From an uncultured Oxalobacteraceae bacterium (GTDB taxonomy: Bacteria; Pseudomonadota; Gammaproteobacteria; Burkholderiales; Burkholderiaceae): 26,126 nt of DNA. The notes beneath the pieces were generated by a model that ran no database searches, had not been told where the DNA came from, and saw only the letters and a program-made list of their open reading frames with translations. The stretch is taken from contig CAMLFK010000036.1 in the NCBI GenBank assembly GCA_946479255.1, positions 1-26,126 on the forward strand. Reading direction: 5' to 3'. Below, piece after piece: positions 15,117 through 24,175 of this stretch. The translations under genes and the position numbers were made by a program. Each line of letters begins with the position of its first letter. The first letter of the stretch is position 1.

Positions 15117-16070
15117 ATGCATACATCCCCGCAGCGCAAGCTGATGTTCATGTTCTCTGGCCAGGGCAGCCAGCATTTCCAGATGGGACGGGAGCTGTTC
15201 GACCAGCAGCCCCTGTTCCGCCGCCACCTGCTCGCGGTCGATGCGCTGGCGCGCGAGATCTGCGGTGTGTCCGTGGTGGACACGGTGTTCGATCCGGAGC
15301 GCAAGCAGAGCGACTGGTTCGGCAATACCACCCTCACCCATCCAGCCATCTTCGCGCTTGAATACGCGCTGGCGCAGACTTTGACTGCCCATGGTGTGCG
15401 GCCGGACGCGGTACTCGGTGTCAGCATGGGGAACTTCGCGGCGGCGGTCATCGCGGGCAGCCTGACGCTGGAACAGGCGCTCACCGCACTGGCAAGGCAG
15501 GCCAGCGCGCTGCAAGCCTGCGAGCCGGGCGCCATGCTGGCTATCCTGGGCGACGCGGCCCTGCACAATCAGCACGCGCTGCTGCGCGAGCACAGCGAAG
15601 TGGCGGGCGTCAACACACCCGCCAGCTTCGTGATCGCCCTGCCCGAATCGGCGCGCCTGCCAATCGGCGGGCTGCTGCGCGGCGAGGGCATCCCGTTCCA
15701 GCGCATGGCGGTCTCGCACGCCTTTCACTCGCGCTGGATCGACTGTGGCACCAAAACGGCGCAGTGGAACGAGCCGATGGCAGCAGCGCGCCTTCCATGG
15801 TATTGCAGTACCCATGCGGGGTTGATCGAACAGGTCCCGCCCGGCTACCTGTGGACCGTGGTGCGCGCGCCGATCCGTATCATGCCGACCATCGCGCAAC
15901 TGGAGCAGCAAGGCGCATGGGACTACCTCGACCTCGGGCCTTCAGGCACCCTGGCGCTGCTGCTCAAGTATCTGCTGCCGGCGGATTCGCCATCGCGCTA
16001 CCAGGCCATCCTGGGTCCGCTTGGCAGCGACCTGCAGCGCTTTCACCATGCGGTCGCGCAGACCGGCTAG
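15117..16070 (+). CDS. Stand-alone malonyl-type acyltransferase (FabD/PKS AT family)
   Basis: A 317-residue acyltransferase related to malonyl-CoA:ACP transacylases, which move acyl groups from CoA to an acyl carrier protein. It has GQGSQ at residues 15-19, the nucleophile Ser103 in GVSMGN (where FabD and PKS ATs usually have GHSxGE), and the catalytic and selectivity segment SHAFHS with His201 and His204. HAFH is the pattern associated with malonyl rather than methylmalonyl selection. It starts 47 bases after rsgA and ends with a 4-base overlap of its stop with the convergent DUF3237 gene. No ketosynthase, ACP or other fab gene is adjacent. It may therefore be an accessory trans-acting AT serving a PKS encoded elsewhere, rather than the housekeeping FabD. 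Confidence 0.85.
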   Translation: MHTSPQRKLMFMFSGQGSQHFQMGRELFDQQPLFRRHLLAVDALAREICGVSVVDTVFDPERKQSDWFGNTTLTHPAIFALEYALAQTLTAHGVRPDAVLGVSMGNFAAAVIAGSLTLEQALTALARQASALQACEPGAMLAILGDAALHNQHALLREHSEVAGVNTPASFVIALPESARLPIGGLLRGEGIPFQRMAVSHAFHSRWIDCGTKTAQWNEPMAAARLPWYCSTHAGLIEQVPPGYLWTVVRAPIRIMPTIAQLEQQGAWDYLDLGPSGTLALLLKYLLPADSPSRYQAILGPLGSDLQRFHHAVAQTG

Positions 16071-16603
16071 TCGATGCGATAGAAGCGCAGAACCGCCGCA
16101 TCCGGCTGGCGTTCGGCCACGCCGATGAATACCGCGCGGTTCAGCCACTCGTACTTGCTGCCGATTGGCGCCTCGAACTGCGCCGTGGTGCGGAAGTAGT
16201 AGTCGGCAGGCAGGACCTGCTCGCCTTTGGCCAGGCGCTCCATGACCGCCGGGGACGCATGGCGCATCCCGCGGTTCTCCACCAGGATCAGGGCACCGTC
16301 GTCGGTCTTGAGCGTGTATTTTGCCTGGATGTCGACCACGCCATCGGGCCGCACGAACTGCCAGTCGGCACCGCCGGGCAGGATGGTGCCCTTGATGCCC
16401 GGCCCGGCAAACCGGCCGCCGGTGATCGGCACGATGCGCCGCAGGCCATAGGCGCTCTGGCCGATCACCTGTGGTTTGTCGACCGTGACGCGGGCCTCGA
16501 AAACGAATTCGCTTCGCATGGGCGGCGGCGCGGGCTCGTCGGCCGCGCGGCATGCGCCGCTCAATGCCAGGGTGCAGAGAAATGCTGTTTGCAAAGGTCG
16601 CAT
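16067..16603 (-). CDS. Exported DUF3237 family protein
   Basis: A 178-residue protein: a signal peptide (about residues 1-21, MRPLQTAFLCTLALSGACRA) plus a DUF3237 beta-barrel domain (EFVFEARVTVDKPQVIG, YGLRRIVPITGGRFAGPGIKG, DWQFVRPDGV, YTLKTDDGALILVENRG, YYFRTTAQFEAP). The function of the family is unknown. The start at 16603 is supported by GGAGG six bases upstream; the open frame extends further but without a site. It is convergent with the acyltransferase gene (4-base overlap) and precedes no gene on its own strand, so it is probably monocistronic. Confidence 0.88.
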   Translation of the reverse strand: MRPLQTAFLCTLALSGACRAADEPAPPPMRSEFVFEARVTVDKPQVIGQSAYGLRRIVPITGGRFAGPGIKGTILPGGADWQFVRPDGVVDIQAKYTLKTDDGALILVENRGMRHASPAVMERLAKGEQVLPADYYFRTTAQFEAPIGSKYEWLNRAVFIGVAERQPDAAVLRFYRID

Positions 16604-16635
16604 GATGCCTCCGTCGGTCGGTTTATTCAGTTCTC

Positions 16636-17529
16636 TCATTGTGCCGCATCCAGCACTGCCCGCGCAGCCGCCAACACCTGGGTGGAGAGGCGCTCCATCT
16701 TGGGCGACTGCACCCGCCATGCGTGCCAGTACAGCGTGACATCGGTCGGCTTGCCAGGCGCCAGGTCGATCAGTTCGCCGTTTGCGACCAGCGCGCCGTA
16801 CTGCTGCTCGGGCGACATGCCATAGCCCAGGCCCAGCATGATCGCCCGTAAAAAGGCATCGCTCGACGGCAGGTACGAGCACGGGTAGCTGCCCGGCGGC
16901 AGGCCTAGTTCGCGCTGCAGAAAGGCCGACTGCAGCATGTCTTTGCGGTCGAACACCAGCAGCGGCGCATGGCGCGCGGCCTCCCGTTCCAACCCGTCCG
17001 GAAACCAGCGCTGGGCAAACGCGGGCGAGGCCAGCAGGTGGTAGCGCATGATGCCCAGCACTTCCACCTGGCAGCCGCGCATCGGCTGCGCTTCGCTCGA
17101 CACGCCGGCCAGCGCCCTGCCCTGCGCCAGCAAGTTGTAGGTGTGGTCCTGGTCGTCGAGGGTGATGTCGAGCAGGATCTGTTCCTCGATCAGGAAACGG
17201 GCAAGGCCTGGCAGCAGCCAGGTGGCCAGGGTGTCGTTGTTGACCGCGAGCGCGATGCTGAGCGGGCGGCTGGCAGCTTCCGCGCTTTCGGCCAGGAACT
17301 CGTCCTCCAGCAAGCGGCTGCGGCGCAGGTATTGCACCAGCCGCTGGCCAGCCGCCGTCGCGCGGCAGGGCTTGGCGCGAATGACCAGCGGCGTGCCCAG
17401 CTCGGTCTCGATGGCGCTGATGCGCTGCGAGACTGCCGAGGGCGTCAGGTTCAGGCGCACGGCGGCTTGTTCGAAGCTGCCGGTATCGATGACGGCTAAC
17501 AGGGTTTCACCGCGGCGCGGGTCGAGCAT
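16636..17529 (-). CDS. argP: LysR-family regulator, ArgP/LysG type
   Basis: A 297-residue transcription factor with an N-terminal winged helix-turn-helix (about 18-45, FEQAAVRLNLTPSAVSQRIS) and a C-terminal effector-binding domain. ArgP/LysG proteins sense lysine or arginine and activate export genes. The assignment rests on the sequence style (SAVSQRISAIETELGTPLV, PCRATAAGQRLVQYLRR) and on its divergent position next to a LysE/ArgO exporter, which is the classical arrangement. The start at 17529 follows GGAGG with ideal spacing. An ATG 15 bases upstream precedes that site and is not used. Confidence 0.9.
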   Translation of the reverse strand: MLDPRRGETLLAVIDTGSFEQAAVRLNLTPSAVSQRISAIETELGTPLVIRAKPCRATAAGQRLVQYLRRSRLLEDEFLAESAEAASRPLSIALAVNNDTLATWLLPGLARFLIEEQILLDITLDDQDHTYNLLAQGRALAGVSSEAQPMRGCQVEVLGIMRYHLLASPAFAQRWFPDGLEREAARHAPLLVFDRKDMLQSAFLQRELGLPPGSYPCSYLPSSDAFLRAIMLGLGYGMSPEQQYGALVANGELIDLAPGKPTDVTLYWHAWRVQSPKMERLSTQVLAAARAVLDAAQ

Positions 17530-17637
17530 GGTTACCTCCAACATTAGCGATCCTTAATTATAATGAAGAAAGTTAATGCTGCTTTACGCGCTGAGAACGC
17601 AGGCTGAAAATGCCTCATCTCAACGACGGAGCATGCC
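17530..17637. promoter_or_regulatory. Divergent argP-argO control region
   Basis: This 108-bp intergenic region holds an AT-rich core with TATAAT on the plus strand (17559-17564) and, overlapping it, TATAAT on the minus strand (17557-17562). The two genes may therefore use back-to-back overlapping promoters. LysR regulators normally bind such shared regions. I did not find a convincing T-N11-A palindrome by eye. Confidence 0.4.
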
Positions 17638-18252
17638 GTGATTTCAGCTTCCACCTTCCTCAGCGGCCTGGGCATCGGCGCCGGGCTGATCATGGCCATC
17701 GGTGCGCAAAACCTGCATGTGCTGCGCACCGGGCTGCGCGCCGAGCATGTGGGTTTGACGGTGCTTGCGTGCGTGACGGTCGATGCGGTGCTCATTGCGC
17801 TGGGGGTTGCGGGGATGGGCGCGGCGGTGCAGGCCTCGCCCATGCTGCTGGCTGCGGCGCGCTGGGGCGGCGCGGCGTTCCTGTTGTGGTATGGCCTGCG
17901 CAGCTGGCGTACGGTCTTTGCCAGTGCCGCCGTGAACGCGAGTGCGCTCAGTGGCCGCACCAGCGCGCGCCAGGCGCTGGGCAGCGTGCTGGCGCTATCC
18001 TTGCTCAACCCGCACGTCTACCTGGATACCATCGTGCTGCTGGGCGCAGTCGGCAGCAGTTTTCCGAATGCCGAGCGGCCCTCGTTCGCGGGCGGCGCCA
18101 TCGTCGCGTCGCTACTCTGGTTCAGCGCTTTGGGTTACGGCGCCGCGCGGCTGTCGCACGTGCTGGCGCGGCCGGTGGCATGGAAGTGGATCGATGGCAT
18201 TGCCGGCACCACGATGCTGGTGCTGGCGGTGTCGGTGGCGATGGGCGGGTGA
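17638..18252 (+). CDS. argO: LysE/ArgO-family basic amino-acid exporter
   Basis: A 204-residue inner-membrane protein with about six hydrophobic helices that exports arginine and/or lysine and toxic analogues. The N-terminal family signature IGAGLIMAIGAQNLHVLRTGL (helix 1 and loop) and the LSLLNPHVYLDT motif (helix 4) are clear. The start is GTG with ACGGAG eight bases upstream. It is divergent from argP and probably controlled by it. The stop abuts the stop of the convergent GNAT gene with no intergenic base. Confidence 0.93.
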   Translation: MISASTFLSGLGIGAGLIMAIGAQNLHVLRTGLRAEHVGLTVLACVTVDAVLIALGVAGMGAAVQASPMLLAAARWGGAAFLLWYGLRSWRTVFASAAVNASALSGRTSARQALGSVLALSLLNPHVYLDTIVLLGAVGSSFPNAERPSFAGGAIVASLLWFSALGYGAARLSHVLARPVAWKWIDGIAGTTMLVLAVSVAMGG

Positions 18253-18768
18253 TCAGCAAGCCGCCAGCGCGGCCTGATATTGGCCCGGCAGCAGCGCGTA
18301 GCGCCCGTACGCCACACCATTTCGCGGAGCCAGATCGCTGTCTTTGGCAAAGCCCAGCGAGGTGTACAGGCCGAGGGCACGGCTCATGATGACGCTGGTG
18401 TGCAGGCCCAGCGCCGGCGGCTGGTCGCGGATCGCCCGCTCGATGCATGCGGCGACGAGCATGCGGCCGATGCCACGCCCGCGCTGTCCAGGTGTCACCA
18501 CCAGCATGCGGATCACCGACCATTCAGGCGGAAAGATCGGATGGTCGCCGGCACCGGGGCGAAAGTACGCCACGGCGCCAACGATCTCCCCATCATCGTC
18601 AGCGACGACGATCTCTCCACAAGCCGCCAGGTCGGCCATGCGCCCGATGGCCTCGATGAACGCATCCCAGCCGTCGTAGTCGTTCTCGTACTGTGCAAAG
18701 GCGGCACGGGCAATCCGGTTGACCGCGTCGCCGTCAGGCTGCTGAAAATCCCTGATCGTCACCGTCAT
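18253..18768 (-). CDS. GNAT-family N-acetyltransferase
   Basis: A 171-residue acetyltransferase with the acetyl-CoA binding motif A (VTPGQRGRGIGRMLVAACI, containing QRGRGIG) after the beta4 strand SVIRMLV, and a C-terminal ALGLYTSLGFAKD segment typical of GNAT motif B. The substrate is unknown. The ATG at 18768 follows an AAGGGG site; an in-frame GTG six bases earlier is possible. It is convergent with argO. Confidence 0.92.
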   Translation of the reverse strand: MTVTIRDFQQPDGDAVNRIARAAFAQYENDYDGWDAFIEAIGRMADLAACGEIVVADDDGEIVGAVAYFRPGAGDHPIFPPEWSVIRMLVVTPGQRGRGIGRMLVAACIERAIRDQPPALGLHTSVIMSRALGLYTSLGFAKDSDLAPRNGVAYGRYALLPGQYQAALAAC

Positions 18769-18781
18769 CGGCACCGCCCCT

Positions 18782-19204
18782 TCATTCGGCGCCCAGTTTG
18801 TCGTTACCGGCCGCCAGGGTATCGCGCACGTTCTTTTGCACTGTCACCGCTGCAAACAGGCTTAGCAGGAACGACATCGCATAGAAGCCCTTCTCGCTGG
18901 GCGCCAGGGTGGCATTCCACAAACCAACGGTAATCAGGGCAATGGCCGACATCAGGGAAAACCAGCACAGCGAGTAGTACATGCCGCTGACGCGGATGCC
19001 TTCGAGCCGGTCGCGCACGCTTTTCTGCAAGGAGACCGCGGCAAACAGTCCGTACAGCAGGATGGTCAGGTAATAGCCCTTTTCGTTAAGCGCCATGGCG
19101 GCGTTCCACAGGCCGACCAGAAAGGCCGCCATGCCGGCTGCGAGCGCCACCCACGATGCGCCGACGAAGGCGCTGGAAGGGCCTTGACCATTGGAAATTG
19201 CCAT
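18782..19204 (-). CDS. yiaA: YiaA/YiaB-family inner membrane protein
   Basis: A 140-residue membrane protein built of two copies of the YiaA/B two-helix unit. Each copy has a GLWNA motif and a loop EKG(Y/F)Y, then a helix ending in FAAV(S/T)(L/V)QK and VRD (first copy about residues 15-68, second about 78-130). This gives four transmembrane helices. The function is unknown; E. coli YiaA has been linked to stress and is not well characterised. A clear AAGGAGAG site precedes the ATG. It lies 13 bases downstream of the GNAT start on the same strand (gene order yiaA then GNAT), so the two may be co-transcribed. Confidence 0.9.
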   Translation of the reverse strand: MAISNGQGPSSAFVGASWVALAAGMAAFLVGLWNAAMALNEKGYYLTILLYGLFAAVSLQKSVRDRLEGIRVSGMYYSLCWFSLMSAIALITVGLWNATLAPSEKGFYAMSFLLSLFAAVTVQKNVRDTLAAGNDKLGAE

Positions 19205-19280
19205 GTTCTCTCCTTAGTAAAAGTAATGCACAGGGGTATCATACCGGCTTTATTAGCCCACAGTAACATTGCATCTATCA

Positions 19281-20324
19281 TCAAATGGATGCACCCGCGA
19301 CCGCCTTCCAATACGCGTTTGGGAAATCATCGGACACGCGCCACCGTCCGCTGGCCGCATCGCGTTCGAAGTTGAACTCGGCCCGCAGCGTGTGCGAGCG
19401 CATCACGCCGGCAGCCGCGTGCAGTGGATCGTTGCGTACGATGAGTACCGGGCAGCCGTAGCGCATGCCGGGTTCGATCTCGCGGCAGGACGCCAGCGGC
19501 TCGATGTCGGCAATTTCGTGTAGATGCGCATGCATGCGGCGCCCGGTAACGATCGCATCGACGCCGCGCCGCAAGGCTGCGCCCAGATTGGAGCGGCCAA
19601 CCGGATCGGCATTCTGGAGATTGCGGCCATCGCCGCGCAACTGGAAACGCGCTTCGACGATGGCGGGGTGCGCCCCCATCACGCCGACCCGGCCCTTATC
19701 GCTCGCTAAGGCGCCGACCACATAAGCGTAAGGGATGGTTTCGTAGCCGAACTGCAGGGTGGCGGTGCAGCCGCGCTGGCGATGCCCCGGTGCATACCCG
19801 GCTTCGCGGATCTGCCTCACGGCCGGGGTCCCGGGATGGCCGCCGTCGAAGCCGATCAGCGCCGTGAAGACCGATGACTGGACCATGTGCAGCGTCTCGC
19901 TCGCATCGCATGCCGGTATGGCGTGCACGCCGGCGTCGACATCGGGTGAAGCGTTTGCTTTTGAGCGCAAGTAGCCTACGTAGCAGATCACCAGGAAGAT
20001 GAAACTGCTCAAAAGCACGCGTGGCGCCCCAAGCAACAGGCTACGCCAGTACGAGTGCTTGCGGGCTACGGCAGCGCGCAAGCCCAGCAATCGCAAGGCG
20101 GTATCGCGTACCCTGCGGGCTTCATCAGCCGCCGCCAGCGCCGCGAGCGAACCGGGCCTGACGAAGTCACGCTCCACCATCCAGGCCAGGATGTCCGCCA
20201 GCTCGTCGTCGCCGGAAAAACCGGCCGCGCCGACATGCGCCTCGGCCGCCTTGCGCTGGGCCTCGCTGATCAAGCCAAGTTCATAAAGCCGGACAAATGG
20301 CGATGAGGGAGTGTCCGCCGCCAT
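19281..20324 (-). CDS. Uncharacterised single-pass membrane protein
   Basis: A 347-residue protein I do not recognise. The cytoplasmic N-terminal part (about 1-98) is helical and charged (LYELGLISEAQRKAAEAHV and DELADILAWMVERDFV). It is followed by one transmembrane segment (about 102-119, PRVLLSSFIFLVICYVGYL) and a C-terminal region of about 225 residues, which would be periplasmic. That region has four cysteines (PACDAS, RGCTATL, ASCRE, YGCPV), which suggests disulfides. The start at 20324 is set by GGAGG six bases upstream; a TTG four codons earlier overlaps that site. The layout recalls a membrane-anchored sensor or maturation factor, but nothing fixes a function. It is divergent from the TonB-dependent receptor. 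Confidence 0.75.
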   Translation of the reverse strand: MAADTPSSPFVRLYELGLISEAQRKAAEAHVGAAGFSGDDELADILAWMVERDFVRPGSLAALAAADEARRVRDTALRLLGLRAAVARKHSYWRSLLLGAPRVLLSSFIFLVICYVGYLRSKANASPDVDAGVHAIPACDASETLHMVQSSVFTALIGFDGGHPGTPAVRQIREAGYAPGHRQRGCTATLQFGYETIPYAYVVGALASDKGRVGVMGAHPAIVEARFQLRGDGRNLQNADPVGRSNLGAALRRGVDAIVTGRRMHAHLHEIADIEPLASCREIEPGMRYGCPVLIVRNDPLHAAAGVMRSHTLRAEFNFERDAASGRWRVSDDFPNAYWKAVAGASI

Positions 20325-20569
20325 AGATGCCTCCAAGAAAAAGTTTCCAAGGGATAAGGCATCCTAGCGAAGCCGTCTGCGTGCGCTGGGGGATTGCGCA
20401 AACTTCTACCGGCAAGCTCCCCGGGCCAGAGCGAAACGGCGGTCTTGTGTCCCTTTGACCACAAAGCAGCCGGGTTTCCAAAAATGTACTGAGTAAAGCG
20501 TGACGACTTGCAATATTCTTAAGGATGACAGGAAACCTACCCAGACATGCATACCCACGGAGCCGTTCA
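20325..20569. other. Divergent intergenic region before the TonB receptor
   Basis: This 245-bp region carries the promoters for the membrane protein (minus) and the TonB-dependent receptor (plus). A short inverted repeat, TTGTG-N10-CACAA, lies around 20445-20464. An AT-rich TTGCAATATTCTTAAG stretch (about 20509-20524) may hold receptor promoter elements. Nothing more specific is supportable. Confidence 0.3.
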
Positions 20570-23311
20570 ATGACACTGCAGCAGCGACCATCCCTCACCG
20601 TTTCAACAATCACTCAAGCAGTGCGTCTCGCCCTCGGCGCCGGGGCCATCGGCCTCATGGCACACGGCAGCGCTGCGGCGCAAACCCTGGACGCGCCGAT
20701 CCCGCGCGTCGAGATCACCGGCTCGGCCATCAAGCAGATCGAATCCGAAACGCCACTGCCGGTGCAGGTCATCACGCGCGAGCAGATCGAGAAGGCCGGC
20801 GTGACCACCGCCGCTGAACTGATGCAGCGCGTGGCCGCCAACGTGGGCGGCCTGACCGATGGCGCCAGCATTAACGTGGGCGGCGACCAGCGCGGCTTTA
20901 ACAGCGCCAACCTGCGCGGCATCGGCACCTCGTCCACCCTGGTGCTGCTCAACGGCCGCCGCATGGCCAACTTCGCGTCGCCTGGCGACGACAGCGGCGT
21001 GGACCTGAATAACATCCCGTCCGCCGCCATCGCCCGTGTAGAGGTCTTGCTGGACGGCGCCTCGGCCCTGTACGGCACCGACGCCATCGGCGGCGTCATC
21101 AACTTCATCACACGCAAGGACTTCCGGGGCGTGGAACTCAATGCCCACGTGATGGGCACCGACGAAGGCGGCGGCGGCAAGCGCGCCGCGACCCTGAGCC
21201 TGGGAGCGGGCGAGCTGGAAAAGGATGGCTATAACGTCTTCGCCGTGATCGATGCGCAGCGCACCGCGCGCCTGAACACGGCGCAGCGCAGCTTTATCAA
21301 GGACTTGCGCATCCCTGAACGGCTCGGCCACCTGCTGTCGAGCTTCACCGGCCCCGCCAATATCCGTCTCACGTCCACCCAGCGCGACCATCTGCAGGAC
21401 ATCGGCTTCCAGCTGAATGGGCGGGCGATCACCAACCGCCAGATCAACCTGTCCATCCCCGGCTGCAATCCGCCGGCCACCCTGTATCTGCCCAACGGCA
21501 CCGGCGGCGTGGACGCCTGCACCTACGACTACATGGGCGACACCGAGCTGTATCCGGAATCGAACAAGCAGAACCTGCTCAGCCGCGGCGTGATCAAGCT
21601 GGGTTCAAACGCGCAGGCCTATGCCGAGGTGGCGCTGAGCCGCTCGCGCACCAATTATGTGGGTTCGTCCGCGCGCGTGACCGGCTACCTGGACTACCGC
21701 AAGATCCCGGCCCTGGCCAATACGGGCCTCGATCAGCTCGACGACGACATCCCTGGTGAAATCGAAGTGAGGATGCGCGTCGCCGAAGCGGGCATGCGTA
21801 CCAGCGAACTGGCCAGCGAAAGCCAGCGCTATGTGATGGGCGTCAGCGGCAGCGCCGGCGGCTGGGACTATGACGCGGCGATTAACCACAGCGTCAACAC
21901 CATCAAGGACAAGGACACCCACGGCTACGTGCTGTACGACCAGCTGATGCAGGGGATCGCCGATGGCCTGATCAACCCCTTCGGGCCCTCCAGCGCGCAA
22001 GGCAAGGCCCTGCTCGACAGCATCCAGGTCAACGACGTGGTGCGGCGTGCGCGCGGCACCATGGATTCGATCGACTTCAAGGCTTCACGCGCGCTGATGC
22101 AGCTGGGTGGCGGCGAACTGGGACTGGCCGTGGGTGGCGAAGTCCGTCGCGAGCGTACCGACTTCCGTCCATCGGCCCTGCTCATGAGCGACAACATCAA
22201 CAACGACGCCGCGCCCGAAGGCGGCGTGGCCACCAGCGACCGCCGCAAGGTGTATGCGGTATTCGGAGAAATGCTCGCTCCCTTCAGCAAACAGTGGCAG
22301 GGCCAGCTCTCGGCCCGCTACGACCGCTACCAGCAGGTGGGCGGCGCGCTCAGTCCCAAGCTGGGCCTGTCGTTCACGCCCAACGAATCAGTGATGCTGC
22401 GCGCCTCCGCCGGCAAGGGCTTCCGTGCGCCGTCGATGACGGACCTGTTCCGCCCAACCGTCTACAGCGCCACCGCCACCCTGCCCGACCCGGTCTACTG
22501 CGCCACGGTGGACAACAACTACTCGGACTGCGCCGACAACTGGGATACGCGGCGCTACAGCAACCGCAATCTGAAGCCGGAGCAAAGCCGGCAGTACTCG
22601 GCCGGGATCGTGATCGAACCATCGAAACATTGGAATGCCAGCCTGGATTACTGGCGCATCAAACGCACCGACTTGATCAGCGAAATCGGCGACGACATCA
22701 TTCTCGCCAACCTGGACAAATACGGCAGCCTGGTGCATCGCGACGAAGACGACCTGATCGACTACATCGAACTGCATAAAGAGAACCGTGGCGCCCAAGT
22801 GGCCAGCGGGCTCGATCTGGTGATCGACCTGCGCCGCTTTGACACGGCCATCGGACGTATCAAAGCGCGCCTGTCCGGCACCTACGTGCTCGATTCGAAA
22901 ATCCAGACGGCGCCGGGCGACGCCTTCATCAGCAACCTGGGCAAGTTCGTCACCGACAGCGTGGTGCAGCGCTGGCGCAACAGCGTCACCTTCGACTGGG
23001 AACGCGGCCCGCTGTCGGCCAGCTTGATGAATACCTATTCGACATCCTACGACGACCAGAACTCGGCCATCAACATCGACGATGGCAGCGTGGTCGCTCC
23101 CAATCGCGTCAAAGCCTATTCGCTGTGGGATCTGTCGATGGCGTACTCGGTGACCAAGAGCCTGAAGCTGCGCGCGGGTGTGCAGAACCTGTTCGATGAA
23201 GCGCCGCCGTATTCCAACCAGGCTTATTACTTCATCTCGGGCTACGACCCAAGCTACACCGACCCGCGCGGCAGGCGCGGTTACGCGAGCGTTAATTACG
23301 CTTTTAAATAA
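20570..23311 (+). CDS. TonB-dependent outer membrane receptor
   Basis: A 913-residue receptor with a signal peptide ending in GSAAA (about residue 37). A TonB-box-like RVEITGS precedes the plug domain (about 58-182), which has LRGIGTSSTLVLLNGRRM and VEVLLDGASALYGTDAIGG. The 22-stranded barrel follows, with the conserved AGKGFRAPSMTDLF segment and a C-terminal strand ending in VNYAFK. TonB-dependent receptors import iron chelates, vitamins or oligosaccharides. This subfamily with long plug-side loops and two cysteine pairs (GCNPP...DAC and CATV...SDC) is common in polysaccharide-degrading bacteria. The glycosidases and ThuA-like gene nearby favour a carbohydrate ligand, but the ligand is not determined. 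ATG 20570 follows ACGGAG; an upstream ATG at 20525 would spoil the signal peptide. Confidence 0.93.
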   Translation: MTLQQRPSLTVSTITQAVRLALGAGAIGLMAHGSAAAQTLDAPIPRVEITGSAIKQIESETPLPVQVITREQIEKAGVTTAAELMQRVAANVGGLTDGASINVGGDQRGFNSANLRGIGTSSTLVLLNGRRMANFASPGDDSGVDLNNIPSAAIARVEVLLDGASALYGTDAIGGVINFITRKDFRGVELNAHVMGTDEGGGGKRAATLSLGAGELEKDGYNVFAVIDAQRTARLNTAQRSFIKDLRIPERLGHLLSSFTGPANIRLTSTQRDHLQDIGFQLNGRAITNRQINLSIPGCNPPATLYLPNGTGGVDACTYDYMGDTELYPESNKQNLLSRGVIKLGSNAQAYAEVALSRSRTNYVGSSARVTGYLDYRKIPALANTGLDQLDDDIPGEIEVRMRVAEAGMRTSELASESQRYVMGVSGSAGGWDYDAAINHSVNTIKDKDTHGYVLYDQLMQGIADGLINPFGPSSAQGKALLDSIQVNDVVRRARGTMDSIDFKASRALMQLGGGELGLAVGGEVRRERTDFRPSALLMSDNINNDAAPEGGVATSDRRKVYAVFGEMLAPFSKQWQGQLSARYDRYQQVGGALSPKLGLSFTPNESVMLRASAGKGFRAPSMTDLFRPTVYSATATLPDPVYCATVDNNYSDCADNWDTRRYSNRNLKPEQSRQYSAGIVIEPSKHWNASLDYWRIKRTDLISEIGDDIILANLDKYGSLVHRDEDDLIDYIELHKENRGAQVASGLDLVIDLRRFDTAIGRIKARLSGTYVLDSKIQTAPGDAFISNLGKFVTDSVVQRWRNSVTFDWERGPLSASLMNTYSTSYDDQNSAINIDDGSVVAPNRVKAYSLWDLSMAYSVTKSLKLRAGVQNLFDEAPPYSNQAYYFISGYDPSYTDPRGRRGYASVNYAFK

Positions 23312-23329
23312 GATGCCTTTAAATAGCGA

Positions 23330-24175
23330 TCATTTGGCCCGCGCATAACCCGGCTGCACCTTGCCATCATCGCCCATACGGCCGGTGGCCCATAACACGC
23401 CGCGGGCCACCAGCTCCAGGTAGCGCTCATCGGCCACGCTGTTTTCGTTGTGTGCCAGCGTGGTGCTGAAGACGCGGGTCTGCTTCGGACCATAACGGTG
23501 GGTCCAGGCCACGTTAAAGCTTTTTGCGCGCTCGGCCGGCTCCTTGGCGTCGGGCTGGGTGCCCGTCAGCACCGGCGTGACGTCAAAGGCCGTGAGGTTG
23601 TTGTACAGCTCCTCGTTGGCGGTGACGTAGGGTGTAAAGCCCTTGGTGACCGGATGGCTGCCGGCAGCCGCGGCCAGGTGAATCGGATACTGGGGCCCGT
23701 GGCCGCTCGACTGGATGCCGGTGTATTCGAACCACTTGGCGTTGGCGGCGCCCGCCTTGACCGGCTGCTGCCAGTCGCCCCAACGGTAGGAGTGCATGGC
23801 GCAATGCAGGTTTACGCCCGGGATGCCGCGCCGGTGCGGTGCCAGCACGTCGTCGATGATGGCGCTGCGATCCTCGTCGGCCGCGCATTCGTTATGGACC
23901 ACCACGTCGAAACCGTCGGCGTACTTGGGATTGCCATAAAACGGCATCGCGGGCCGGGTCGCCTGCTCGCCCGGTTTCGGATCGTAGAACAGCTGGGTTA
24001 CCTCGGCATTGATGCGCGCTTCGATGCCGTTTTCCAGCAATTCCCTTTGCTTGGCATAGTTGTGGCAGCAGCCGCCACTGACCAGCAGCACCTTGAGCGG
24101 TTTGACCGTCTCGGCCTGGGCCGGCAGCGCGGCGGCGGCGGCCAGCGCCAGTACGGCCGTAATTGGTTTGAACAT
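23330..24175 (-). CDS. Secreted ThuA-like domain protein
   Basis: A 281-residue protein with a Sec signal peptide (about 1-21, ending PAQA) and a ThuA-like (trehalose utilisation, class I glutamine amidotransferase-like) fold. It has KVLLVSGGCCHNY after the first strand, DVVVHNECAAD, GIPGVNLHCAMHSYRWGDW, SSGHGPQYPIH and THRYGPKQTRVF. ThuA-like proteins act on disaccharide or sugar-acid metabolism in several bacteria, but no specific reaction is established for secreted versions. AAGGAGA lies just before the ATG. It is convergent with the TonB receptor, 18 bases from that stop. Confidence 0.88.
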   Translation of the reverse strand: MFKPITAVLALAAAAALPAQAETVKPLKVLLVSGGCCHNYAKQRELLENGIEARINAEVTQLFYDPKPGEQATRPAMPFYGNPKYADGFDVVVHNECAADEDRSAIIDDVLAPHRRGIPGVNLHCAMHSYRWGDWQQPVKAGAANAKWFEYTGIQSSGHGPQYPIHLAAAAGSHPVTKGFTPYVTANEELYNNLTAFDVTPVLTGTQPDAKEPAERAKSFNVAWTHRYGPKQTRVFSTTLAHNENSVADERYLELVARGVLWATGRMGDDGKVQPGYARAK

